NCBI GenBank assembly: GCA_951799405.1
Contig: OX637351.1
Location: 5,426,251 to 5,490,250, forward strand
Direction: 5' to 3'
DNA: 64,000 nt
Origin: Agapetus fuscipes
Lineage: Eukaryota > Arthropoda > Insecta > Trichoptera > Glossosomatidae
In this document: piece by piece, positions 52,013-62,999 of the stretch
Numbering within the stretch: the first letter of the stretch is position 1
How the letters are laid out: every line of letters begins with the position of its first letter
Made by a program: the position numbers and the translations under genes
The notes under the pieces: generated by a model
What the model was told of the DNA's origin: nothing
Seen by the model: the letters and a program-made list of their open reading frames with translations, nothing else
The model's database searches: none

Positions 52013-52429
52013 AAATAAGATATAACATTAAGGTATAAACAGGTAAACAGCAAAATCTTAAAAATAAATCTATACAAAAAATTATGAATAAATAATCAAA
52101 TAAATTTTACAAAGCTCCAGTTAAATACATGGCAGGCTTTACTTTTTGCATCTTTTATCTTTTAAAATGTATCTTTTATTATATCACATTGAAAAATGGC
52201 AACACATTTCGCGCATGAGATACCCAGCCTCACACAATCTAACAAAGTGAAAACTGATAAATACCATTCACTCTCGTAACACGGACTCATTGAGCGTAAA
52301 ATATATTTTATCCCATCAACCCATAAGAAAACATCTTACGTTTACCTTTTCAATTATTTCAATAAACAAATTACCTAGAAATATTACTGTCATTTATCTT
52401 AGAAATTGTACAGAGATGCAGTCATAATA

Positions 52430-53025
52430 TCCAGAGTCATAATAAAAGGAGAGCTCGTGTGAAGAAGGTTATGACTCTGGATGAAATGAAAGAAGTATTT
52501 TGATCTGTAATGTTGGCGGCTAGGGCTAGGATTTTGATGTTTATACATATTATTATTTCATTTATAATTTTTTGAATGAATTCAAACCAAAACACTGTTT
52601 ATTTTCACAATAAAACAGGGAAAAACAAAAAATACATGTTTGTTAGAAAAATCATACGTAAGTAGAAGACAAAAAAAAAACAAAACATAAAAATCATTAA
52701 TACAAATTTTGAAATGACAAAATGTTTTTTTTGTCATTTCAAAATATTATTATTTGTTTATTATAAAAAAAATGCATGTTCCTTGACTTATAGGTTGATA
52801 TGCGGCTGGCCGTCCATGCTGTAGAAAATGGTTCACTTTGCCAACATCCCTGTTTCAGGGATGTTGGGCAATAGTTGCAGGGCTTATATTCATTTTAGGC
52901 TTGGATTTTAATTTGTAATTACACACTCACCATTTGTAAGCGCGAACTTACACGTGTTTGTTTGTGGGCATGCATTTGATATGAGCTTTGAATGTTAATA
53001 TATTCTTGCAATTTAGATTAAAGAT
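52430..53025 (+). mobile_element. RTE-like LINE 3' end with internal AT-rich insert
   Basis: Coding end at 52430-52530 and 3' UTR at 52780-53020, separated by AT-rich sequence containing an inverted stretch at about 52700-52750. Confidence 0.6.
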
Positions 53026-53035
53026 GACCGGCAAA

Positions 53036-53340
53036 AGGACTGACAAAGAGTTTGAAATATTTTGCTCTAAATTTCATTTTATGGCAAAGCTCAAATTTGT
53101 ATGTAAGCTACATTAGTACTTTGTTTACTAAAGAGCTCAATAAAGGATGAAAATATAATAAAACGTTACATAAGTACTCGTTTATTCAAAATAAATGTAA
53201 ACGCGTGCCCGTTTTTCCATACAAATCTGTTTCATTTATTTAAATGAATAGCGGTAGATTACATAACGAGGTTCTTGAACTATTCCGCTGAGAAAATAAG
53301 GGTTCAAAGAATGCATAAATACAAGAAAAATATATCCAGA
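53036..53340. other. Unassigned spacer
   Basis: No reading frame, no repeat end seen. Confidence 0.4.
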
Positions 53341-53344
53341 ATAT

Positions 53345-53835
53345 AATATCCAGAGTCATAATAAAAGGAGAGTCTGTATGTAGAAGGTTCTGACTCTGGA
53401 TGAAATGAAAAAAGTGTGTAAGGACAGAAAGAAATGGCGGTTAATCTGTGATGTTGGCGGCTAGGGTTTTTTAAATTTAAATTTGTTTTCTGTTTGTTTT
53501 TGATGGTTATACATGTTATAGTTTGTTGATTTTAAAAATGTAATTTGCTGTGTCTGTTCCTTGACTTGAAATACGAGATTAAAGGTTGTATGCGGCTGAC
53601 CACCCATGCTGTAGAAAATGGTTCACTTTGCCAATGTCATCCCTGTTTCAGGGAAGATCGGCAGGAGTTGCAGGGTATATGTTCATTTGAGATTTGGGTT
53701 TTTATATTGTAGGATTACATGCGGCATGTTTAAGCGCAAACTTAAACATGTCTGTTTTGTGAGAATGCATGTAATGTGAATCTCTAATGTTTCTTATATT
53801 TTGCAACATAGATTAGATTAGATTAGATTATATAT
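53345..53835 (+). mobile_element. RTE-like LINE 3' end with GATTA tail
   Basis: ATAATAAAAGGAGAG coding remnant through the 3' UTR to GATTAGATTAGATTA. Confidence 0.7.
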
Positions 53836-53839
53836 GACA

Positions 53840-54520
53840 TGTAAGTACACACATATTTATTATAAACTCAAGGTTAATAAAAATTACAGTACAGTTGTAG
53901 ACAATCGATTTTAAGAATTTATCATCATTGTTGCAAGAAAATATGCAAATTTAGGATTCATAGTGTTCAAAGGACTTATCAGAAATTGGGTAGTTGATAA
54001 AAGAGGTTACTCAAGTTGTCCTAAATAATTGATTAAGGAAATATGTTAAAATTAAAGATTATTCTTGTTTTCTTGCTGAACCTTCAACCTTATTGCTTGT
54101 AAACTTAATTTTGCATTTTTACTATTTTTGTTTACTGATTTTCTTTCCTTATATTTTGTTTTTTTTTTCACGAAATTTTCGAATTTTATACTTTATGAAC
54201 TAAATTATACCTCTCTTTCTAAATATGTTTTTTTGTGCATATGTTAAACACTAAAATGTGAAAGACAAGTTGTAAAATAATTTAATGAAAAACCTAAACC
54301 AGGAAAATAATAAATGCCTGTAATGAAAAAGAGGCATCTCTGTAAGCAAAACCAAACTAGAAGTTGAGTTTTCTTTCAGCGAAGACGCAAACCCGTTTTC
54401 ATTATCGTAGCACTTCAAATCATCTTAGAAGAAAAATATTCAACGCATAGACAAGCGCCATACCCGGCTTACTGTTTACTTTAGATTTATATTAATTTTC
54501 ATCTTGCATATTTATTCTAG
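53840..54520. other. Unassigned AT-rich spacer
   Basis: Nothing recognised on either strand. Confidence 0.4.
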
Positions 54521-54524
54521 TAAG

Positions 54525-55235
54525 TTCCTTGACTTCAGGTTGGTATGAGGCTGACTACCCATACTGTACAAAATGGCTAACTGTATCAGTGCCACCCTCG
54601 TTTCAGGCAACGTCAACAAGAGTTGCAGGGCTTATGTTCAATTGAGATTTGGTTTTTATGTTTCAGGTTTACACACGGCGCGTGTAAGCGGGTACACGTG
54701 GAAATGCATGTAATATGAATCTTAAATCTGATATATCGTAACAACTTCTAGTAAGTTCCTTGACTTCAGGTTGGTATGAGGCTGACTACCCATACTGTAC
54801 ATCTAACGATTATATAGTATGGAAATATCGCTTAAAGTGAAAATAATCATTTTTGACATAAATTAATGTTGCTTCTTTGACTAGCCAATATATTAAAGTC
54901 TATAATAATCTAAGTTGCAAAGATATTAGATATATTACATTTAAGACTCATAATAAATGCATTCTCACAAGCACACACGTATAAGTTTGCGCTTAAACAT
55001 GCCATATGTGGACTTACAATATAAAACCCAATCTCAAATGAACGTAATCCCTGCAACTCTTGCCAACCTTCCCTGAAACAAGGGTGGCATTGGCAAAGTG
55101 AACCATTTTCTACAACATACATAGGTGGTCAGACGCATACCAACCTATAAGTCAAGGAACATACACACACTTGTTCGATAAATAAATTTTAAATGCCATT
55201 TTTTACCTTGTGGGTGGTCAGCCTCATACTAATAC
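54525..55235. mobile_element. Cluster of RTE-like LINE 3' UTR copies on both strands
   Basis: Plus-strand copy 54525-54745, a second plus-strand start at 54748-54800, and minus-strand copies 54905-55160 and 55195-55235. Confidence 0.6.
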
Positions 55236-55507
55236 GTGACAAATTATATTAATTTAAATCAATTATTTCAATTCAGTTTAACAATTCGTCATTGGATTTA
55301 TATGCAAGAGTTAAAGCAATAATGATAATCCGACAAGAGCCAGGTCTGGATTAAGGGCAGTTGGGGGGGGTGCGACTGCATCAGAGCCCCGGCATCCAAA
55401 GTGCCCCTAAATATTTCTCTTCAATAGGGGAAGGGGTGTATAGTTGAGAAAGATTAAAGAATTATTCAGCAAAATATTACAAAATTAACCTATTTTCCCT
55501 TTGTTAG

Positions 55508-55830
55508 CTCGGTCGATAGCTCAGTCGGTACAGTGCTTGCATTCCATGCCGTGAGCTCGAGTTCGAATCCCACCGAGAGTGATAGAACTGATTTCCCGTT
55601 TAGATGTTTATTTCAAACCCGATAAAAAATACACCGGAAAAGCTTACTCAGCCTTCACAAGAAACGAGTACCAGCCCCTCGCGGGAGCTGGGAAACCCCC
55701 ACTTCAACTGAAGTGGTTGGCGTGAGGCCGGCTTCCTTACCTGTAACAATGAAAAGGTTCAACTGGCCACATGCGACCCTTTCGAGGATAACGCGGCAAA
55801 AAGTTACACTATCTGTGTAGCTAAGTATCG
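55508..55830 (+). mobile_element. SINE family A
   Basis: Near-complete copy with head GGTCGATAGCTCAGTCGGTA and body to CTATCTGTGTAGC. Confidence 0.7.
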
Positions 55831-56159
55831 TTATCTAACGTCACTAATGGTGAATAAAAATTGTATTTCCGATAATTAGGGTTTTTAGTGTTTACAGCAC
55901 TACCAGCACATACAGTTTGCGGTAATGCTAAATACAGGACGGTGCACTTTAGTGTATTGTCAAACTATATAAATAATACCGTATTGAAATTATGACACTC
56001 TGTACTGTCTTTAGTTCGATCAAGAATCCCAAGAATTTAAATATGTATTTTAAGTCCATTCAAAATACATTTTTAAGGGGCTCCTTACGTCGCGGAGGGC
56101 CCCTAGACTTTTAATTTATGTATAATTTAAAGTCCATTTTTTCATTAATAATAATATTA

Positions 56160-56450
56160 GGATGATTTATTTGGTGAGCGCTGTTTTAGTGTGTATCACA
56201 CCTCAAGAGCCCTCTGCGAGCTTGGTCGTCGCTGTAGAAAGCGCCAATTCTCAAGCAAGACCCAGTTGTTGTAAGGTTGGATGGACCTTTCAGTGACCGG
56301 TCTTTGGTAAAGGTGTATGAATTTTTCAACTCAGCGAAGAGCACATTCGAAATATAAATGATATATTTTTTGTGCTCAGCCGGGATCCGAATCCACAACC
56401 TTCCATTTTCGAGTCCGAAGTGTTGCCACTACGGACTACGGACCGGTCCA
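56160..56450 (-). mobile_element. SINE family B, full length
   Basis: Head at 56450 down to the tail near 56160. The 5' end abuts a 5S rRNA copy on the same strand. Confidence 0.7.
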
Positions 56451-56451
56451 A

Positions 56452-56572
56452 GATGCCAACGACACGCGGTGTACCTGAGCGGTCACCCATCCAAGTACTG
56501 TCCGCGCCCAATGTTGCTTAACTTCGGTGATCTATGGGAACCGGTGCTTTCAACATGGCTAACGTCGTTGAC
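56452..56572 (-). rRNA. 5S rRNA copy (probably pseudogene or 5S-derived repeat)
   Basis: About 121 nt on the minus strand with 5S landmarks: ACCGAAGTTAAGCAACATTG and AGTACTTGGATGGGTGACCG, matching internal box A/C regions. Several substitutions against the general animal 5S pattern. It abuts a SINE-B head on the same strand. A weaker fragment occurs near 20700-20735. Confidence 0.65.
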
Positions 56573-56649
56573 CAAAAATTGTTTGTCCAAAAATATATGC
56601 TTTATGGAGGCTTCAAGTTGTTAGCCGCTCCAAGGACCCCAGAGGTCTT

Positions 56650-57290
56650 AATACTTAACAAGCCTTGAAGCCTTGAAGAACATATTGGAGCAATGAAAAC
56701 AAAGAACCAAAATAAATCAGCAATCTGTGAACACTCCTCCAAAGACAGCATGCACTTTATTAGATTCGACCAAACGAAGGTTCTGTGTACAGAAAAATTC
56801 TTGATTCCTAGACTGGTGAGAGAAACTATTGAAATTTATAGGCATCCAAACTTCAACAGGGATGGCAGCTTTAAATTGTCCAGTATTTGGAAACCAACAC
56901 TCACCTCACTTTTGAATCCAATACCTAGTATTCGTGTCAAAGACAATGATTTATAATCAGTTCCGTATGTACGGATAACATAGTGCTATCTGGCGATGTG
57001 GGCTGGAAACAAAGTAATTATTGCCTTTGCTCGAAGGTATGCCGTGATTTGTGACAAGTGTTATAGAAAAAATCAGGTCATCCTCGGTCGTCGTGCAGAA
57101 AGGGTGTCTCTTGAAGACGTTGACTAAGTTGCTTAGGAAACGTCGTGAATAATGTAAGTTCTCTTATAACAGTTCGTCTAATATCCGATTAATGAATTTT
57201 AACTGTGTAGTTATTATTATTGTGAATATGTCCAACGACCGTAATTCCAATCAAAACCTAGCTCTTAATACGGGCCTGACTAGAGTGTTG
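56650..57290 (+). mobile_element. Penelope-like element 3' end with GIY-YIG endonuclease tail
   Basis: In frame, 56672-56956 reads LEEHIGAMKTKNQNKSAICE, then RLVRETIEIYRHPNFNRDG and LSSIWKPTL. This matches the C-terminal half of the GIY-YIG endonuclease of Penelope-like retroelements (EHxxxxxH, LVREAIEI, N(F)NREDG, SxxWKP). The 5' part, with the reverse transcriptase, is missing. Downstream follow a hammerhead-like motif (57110-57142) and the end motif CCAACGACCGTAATTCCAA shared with the insertions at 40.6 and 47.1 kb. Confidence 0.75.
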
Positions 57291-57579
57291 GACTGTAATT
57301 GCCAGTGTTATGTTTCAAGTCTGTTTTTCAAGTATATAACTTTATTTATTAACTCAACTTTAGCCTTTAACAAAAAATAATGAAAATCAAAACATTCACT
57401 TGGGGCGTTTCTTTTGTTTCAGTATATTTCTTAAGTTTATGCTATGATGGAGTTAAGACATAATGTTTCATTTTTCATGTTTGACTTCAATTTCACATAA
57501 TACTGCTTTTCAATTTTAAACAAGCCGTCTCAGAACGGCTGGCCTAACTTGCGTCCACGTTAAAGACCTTTGCTTTAAG

Positions 57580-57878
57580 ACCGTCCTGTAGTCTAGTGGT
57601 TTACTCTTCAGACTCGTTAACCAAAGGACCCGAGTTCAATTCCTGGTGGAGCACAAAAAAAACATCATTGAATTTTCAAAATGTACTCTTTGCTGGGTTG
57701 AAAAATTCATGTGTTTTTTAAGAAGACCGATCGCAAAAGTTCCATCCAGTCTTACAGCAACCGGGTTTTGCTTGAGAATTTGAACTTTCTATAATGACGA
57801 CCAAGCTTTCAGAGGGTTCTTGAGGTGTGTGTTACAGAAAAAAACGCTCACCAAATAAATCATCCAAATATTATTATT
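57580..57878 (+). mobile_element. SINE family B, full length and diverged
   Basis: Head CCGTCCTGTAGTCTAGTGG and B-box-like GAGTTCAATTCC, body and AATATTATTATT tail. Confidence 0.65.
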
Positions 57879-57879
57879 A

Positions 57880-58378
57880 AATAGCTGTTTTTAATTGTGT
57901 AAATCTTTCAGTTTATATCGAATATGTAGTAAAGCTCTCTGGAGCTTGAGACGTCAACCAACCGTTATATTAAGTGACTCGGTATCTAAACTATATTTGA
58001 AATTAATTTTATAAAATAAATCACCACGTGCAGTTCATTAAATAAACGGTTAATCAGTAATTAATTTTATGAAATATGATATCTTAATTAAATATAACCC
58101 GCATAGAAAAATTTAAATATCAACGATTTTTTACTATATGAGTAGATCGATATTTTTTGTTTGTTTGTAACACTGACACCTCTCAGACTCTTTGGCAACA
58201 CTTCTCTTTGTATTGTCGGTTAAACAGAAGGCTGCTAAACCGGCTCTCGCAGAGAGAAGGCGCACCATTCATACGCAGACCGTGGTAGAGTGTGGTCATA
58301 CAAGAACACAGTGTCAAATACAGAGTACTTGATTGCCGACAGTCTCAGCCTTGAGGAAACAAAGGCTGCAGCAGAAAT
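57880..58378 (+). other. Upstream region of the 58379 exon
   Basis: AT-rich to about 58170, then less AT-rich (58170-58378), consistent with promoter and 5' UTR. No clear TATA box at the expected distance. Confidence 0.3.
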
Positions 58379-58412
58379 ATGAAGATCTTACTAGCACTCT
58401 TCTTGACGATCG
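58379..58412 (+). CDS. First coding exon (signal peptide) of an unidentified secreted protein
   Basis: ATG followed by KILLALFLTI, a short hydrophobic signal sequence, ending in a strong GTGAGT donor at phase 1. Preceded by about 200 bp that is less AT-rich than its surroundings and looks like a 5' UTR or promoter. The phase-1 donor suits phase-1 modules such as TIL or CBM14 exons, but no downstream exon is visible to 64000. Confidence 0.55.
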
Positions 58413-58599
58413 GTGAGTTATAGATGATATTTATTCATTTCTTCTTAAATAAATCTTAATGTCGTTTATAAAACGTAAATTTATTAATTAATTTATTTAA
58501 CATTTTACGGCACAGAATGCTTTATGCAGAAAAAAAATCACAGATATAAACAAGTAGGTAGAAACGCTAAAAACGCTAGGTACACCGCGTGTTGTTCAG

Positions 58600-58850
58600 T
58601 TGACCGGTCCGTAGTCCAGTGGCAACACTTCGGACTCGTAAATGGAAGGTTGTGGATTCGAATCCCGGAGGAGCACAAAAAACATACCATTTATATTTTC
58701 AAATGTGCTCTTCGCTGTGTTGAAAAATTCATATACCTTTACCAAAGACCGGTCATCAAAAAAACCATCCAGCCTTACAGCAATTTTAAGTATTGCTTGA
58801 GAATTGGCGCTTTGTAGCGACAACCAAGCTCGTAAAAAGTCCGGTCGATA
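58600..58850 (+). mobile_element. SINE family B with composite junction remnant
   Basis: Head GACCGGTCCGTAGTCC and body end AAGCTCGTAAAAAGTCCGGT, the start of a B-A junction, then an AT-rich tail. It lies just downstream of the 58379 signal-peptide exon. Confidence 0.65.
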
Positions 58851-59027
58851 TAATAATAGAATATAATAATAATAATATCAGGCTAATTTATTTTAAATTA
58901 CAAATGATAAGAGAGCGCCATTTTTGTGTGTGTCACACCTCAAGGGTCCTCTCCGATCATGGATAAGACTTTCTAAATAGGTGTGTCTTGAGTGCTCCGC
59001 GAAATACATCCATAGATTTGGAGTTCT

Positions 59028-59250
59028 TGTAGAATGCTTGTATTCCATGCCAAGAGCAAGGGTTCGATCCCAGGGTGTACTCAGCCTTCACAGTAAATGA
59101 GAACCAGCCCCCCCGGGAGCTGGGAACCCTCCACTTCAACTGAAAGTGGATGGTGTGGGGCCGGCCCCCTTACCCGTGAAAATAAATAGGTCCCAAATCA
59201 CCACTAACACAGGAAAGAAGTTACTTACACTATATGTGTAGCTAAGTTGC
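59028..59250 (+). mobile_element. SINE family A, composite-subtype fragment
   Basis: Has the CCAAGAGCAAGGGTTCGATC head of the composite subtype and a full body. Preceded on the minus strand by a CR1-like LINE end reading FRGALKTHLFRKSYP. Confidence 0.6.
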
Positions 59251-59309
59251 GTTGCGTGCCTCTTCAGTGATTATTGACGATCCTCATAGCAATTTGCACC
59301 TTCTACCAA

Positions 59310-59985
59310 ACCAAATTCTAATCTAATCTAATCTGATCTAAGTTGCAAATACATGTAACATTCAGGATTCAAATTATATCCATTTTCTTAAGCACACACA
59401 TATAAGTTCGCGCTTAAACATGCCGCAGGTGAACCTACAATATAAAACCCAATCTCAAATAAACACAGCCCTGCATGTCTTGCCGACCTTCTCTGAAACA
59501 GGGGTGACATTGGCGAAATTGGTATGAAGCTGACCACCCATACAGTGAAAAATGGATCACTTTGATATTTTAGAAAAAAAAATTACAGGATAGTGTTCAG
59601 TCTCATACCAACCTGTAAATCAAGGATTACATGAAATAAATAGTATTTAAGGATATACAAACTACAGAACCTTAAAGAGAAACTTACACAACAACAAAAA
59701 GTCAAAATGTATACTTTAAATATAAAATTATAAATGAATAAACCTCCAGCCTTAAATATAAACATAACAGATTAACCGCCATTTTTTCTGTCCTTACATA
59801 CTTAACTTTCATCATACAAACTCTCTTTTTATTATGACTCTTGATATCCCATTCATTCGCTTTTTCAGGAATTTGGTCCATCCATACCATTCTAGGTCTT
59901 CCTCTACCACGGCATCCATCTATTCTTGCAACGTATACTTTCTTCATCAGTCATCCAATACTTATTCTCTCCATAAGTTCAAACC
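59310..59985 (-). mobile_element. RTE-like LINE copies (3' UTR and coding remnant)
   Basis: 3' UTR with a TCTAATCTAATCTGATCTAA tail at 59318-59342, then a second copy to 59950 with coding remnant KKVYVARIDGCRGRGRPRMV. A short piece on the opposite strand lies at about 59517-59565. Confidence 0.65.
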
Positions 59986-60004
59986 ATCTTATTTAATATA
60001 CTCT

Positions 60005-60710
60005 CTATAATGTGTGTACATTAACATTTAAGAGTCACACTTCATGTACGCTCAAAAGCAAACACATGCAAAATATGCACATGAATTGCTGTTTGTGTAT
60101 TTATAAAAAAAAACCTCAAATGAACATAAACTCTGCAACTCTTGCTAGCTTTGCCTGAAAGAGTGTTTTTTTTTATCAAGTCCTATGAGAGAGACCCCTA
60201 TATTTCAGATAAACTGGAAGTTTATGACACTTGATACAGTGCAGCAGAGGTGTAAGTGTTGGTGAAAAGTCGGTTGATGTCCTGTTCCTTCGTAGCAGCG
60301 ATGTTAGCTGCATAGTGTTGTATTGCCTTTGCTTTGAGACACTGAAAAGAAGTAGCGATTAATATTGATATCGATATAGACCAAGATTAAATTGTAGTGG
60401 GAACAAGCAAAGGGAAAACATATTTTTTTATATTTTCGATTGTCAATCTCATATCAACATATAGGCTATAACTATTCCTTGGCTTATAGGTTGGTATGAG
60501 GCTGACCACCCATAGGTACTGGAAAAAATGCTTCACTTTTCCAATGTCACCCCTATATCAGGGAAGGTCGGCAAAAGTTGTAGGGTTTATGTTCATTTGA
60601 GGTTTGGATTTTATTTGTATGTACACATTCAGCATTTGTAAGCGCGAACTACACGTGTTTGTTTGTGGGCATGCGTTTGATATGATTATCCTTGCAACTT
60701 AGATTATTAA
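60005..60710. mobile_element. RTE-like LINE 3' UTR copies in opposite orientation
   Basis: A degraded minus-strand copy at 60005-60170 and a good plus-strand copy at 60472-60705. The 300 bases between show no gene. Confidence 0.6.
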
Positions 60711-61089
60711 GAGGTATATATATTTCTTAAGGTATATACATATATTTTGATTTATAAATATCGATAGAATACCTTCTTTAAATGAAAACAAAACAAAAAA
60801 ACTTTGAAACAAATTGAAAAGAATAAAAGCAACCATGGCTAATTTGATAAAAGAAATTTCAATTCAACAAACGAAAAATTATATTTTTTTATGAATATTT
60901 TTCAATTTAAAATTAATAACAAATCATTTCTTCTGCTGTCGATAGTACATAAATAAATGTCAGCACCAGAATCGACTGTCAACATTTTCTTTTGACTTTC
61001 TCTTCTCGCATAATGCCATTAGTTGGTTACCGGCTGCTTCCAAAAGAGACGAATTTCATTCTCGATATTTAACCCTGTTATGGCAAATC

Positions 61090-61320
61090 TTCAGTCTGAG
61101 TTGCAAAGATATATTAGCATTTAAAGCTCAAATCAAATGCATGCCCACAAAAAAAACACGTGTAGTTCGCGCTTGCAAATGCTGAATGTGTACTTACAAA
61201 TAAAATCCAAACCTCAAATGAACATAAACACGGCAACTCTTGCCGACCTTCCCTGAAAAAAGGGTGACATTGGCACAGTGAACCATTTTTTTCAGTACGG
61301 GTGGTCAGCCTCATATCGTA
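61090..61320 (-). mobile_element. RTE-like LINE 3' UTR copy
   Basis: Ends at TCAGCCTCATA and begins at GTTGCAAAGATATATTAGCA; typical layout. Confidence 0.65.
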
Positions 61321-61371
61321 ACAATATATATGTCGTGAACGTTTCTCGCTTTGCTATCATCTGTGTTCTTG

Positions 61372-61630
61372 TCCGGTCAGTCCGTTGTCTAGTGTTTAAC
61401 ACTTCGGACTCGTAAATGGAAGGTTGTGGGTTGGAATCCCGGCGGAGCACAATAAATATATCATTTATATTTTCAAATATGCTCTTCGCTGGGCAAAAAA
61501 ATTCATATACATTTCCCAAAGACCGGTCACTAAAGATCTATCCAGCCTTACAGCAACTGGGTCTTGCTTGAAAATTGGCGCTTTCCACAGCGATGACCAA
61601 GCTCACAGAGGGCTTTTAAGGTGTCTCATC
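61372..61630 (+). mobile_element. SINE family B
   Basis: Full head and body, lacking the tail. A detached tail fragment of the same family lies at 61890-61945. Confidence 0.65.
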
Positions 61631-61880
61631 TAATCTCATCTAATCTAAGTTGCAAATATATGTAACATAAAGATTCGCATTATATGCATTTTCACAACCA
61701 GACACGTATAAGTTCGCGCTTAAACATGCCACATGTGGACCTACAATATAAAAACCCGAATCTCAAATGAACATACACCCTGCAACTCCTGCCGACCTTC
61801 CCTGAAACAGGGGGGACATTGGCATAGTGAACAATTTTCTACAGCATGGGTGGTCAGTCGCATACCAATCTATTAGTTAA
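61622..61880 (-). mobile_element. RTE-like LINE 3' UTR copy with tandem tail
   Basis: Tail TCTAATCTCATCTAATCTAA at 61627, then the full 3' UTR. Confidence 0.65.
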
Positions 61881-61997
61881 AAGGAACTCTTGTGTGTGAT
61901 ACACACAAAAACAGCGCTCACCAAATAAATCATCCTTATATTATTTATTTTCCTATGCATCTGTGCCTTTTCCTCGTGATATCGAAATATCAACATA

Positions 61998-62530
61998 GTA
62001 GATGGATGTCGTGGTAGAGGAAGACCGAGAAAAGTATGGAAGGATCAAATCTCTGAAATAGCGAATGAATGGGATATCCAGAGTCATAATAAAAGGAGGA
62101 CTTGTATGAAAAAGGTTATGACTCTGGATGAAATGAAAGAAGTATGCAAGGACAGGAAAAAGTGGCGGCTAATCTGCAATGTTGATTTCTAATGTTGGTG
62201 TATTCATTTGCTACATTTTTTGCATAGGAAATTTTTGACTTTTTTTGTATAGATTTCTTTGTAAGGTTTTGTTCTTTTTTATATTTAAATGTAATTTATT
62301 ATTCATATTCCTTGACTTATAGGTTGGTATGAGGCTGACCACCCATACTGTAAAAAATGGTTCACTTTGCCAATGTCACCCCTGTTTCAGGGAAGGTCGG
62401 CAAAAGTTGTGGGGCTTATGTTCATTTGAGGTTTGGATTTTATTTGTAAGTACGCATTCAGCATTTGTAAGCGCGAACTACACTTGTTGGTTTGTGGGCA
62501 TACATCTGAGAGCTTCATTCCTGTGCCATA
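61998..62530 (+). mobile_element. RTE-like LINE 3' end, coding remnant plus UTR
   Basis: Reads GCRGRGRPRKVWKDQISEIA and MKKVMTLDEMKEVCKDRKKW, then the 3' UTR from TTCCTTGACTTATAGG to about 62515. Confidence 0.7.
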
Positions 62531-62759
62531 TAAGATGTAGAAGCCATATCCGCCTATTGTGCCGCGACAGGCTTTGCGATTCTAAAACAGAGTTAAATAA
62601 CCGTAACGCTTTGTGAGTGTACCGTACTCCAAGGCATAGCCGCCTATGGTTGACAAGCCATCGAGTTGATAATGCAAAGCTATAGTTTATATCATAAGCC
62701 TACTTGTAATCGATAACTCTAGATAAAAATAGCCGGTATATTCAATTGCTTGCACATTT

Positions 62760-62990
62760 TGTGGTGTTATGGCCAAGGGAACAAGTCACTATTCTTGACT
62801 AGCGTATTTGGAACACAATAACTTTGGTTCGAATCATGTCTGGCCCATTTGACCACAACTTCGATGCTAGTTCAACAGATGTCATTGCATGCACACAAGC
62901 TTCTTTCTGCTTTCACGTGAAGACAACTGGCCAGGGAAAATAGGTTGGCGAGTTTGCATTCCTCTTCACAAATCTATTTAAAATGTAGAT
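62760..62990 (+). mobile_element. SINE-like family C
   Basis: Contains TTTGGTTCGAATCATG, CTAGTTCAACAGATGTCATT and GCATTCCTCTTCACAAATC, matching the copy at 35.3 kb. Confidence 0.5.
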
Positions 62991-62999
62991 ATGTATTTA

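Noticed and set aside
56452..56572. Functional 5S rRNA gene
   Set aside because: Several substitutions, a single copy and no clear terminator T-run before the adjoining SINE; a pseudogene or derived repeat is more likely.
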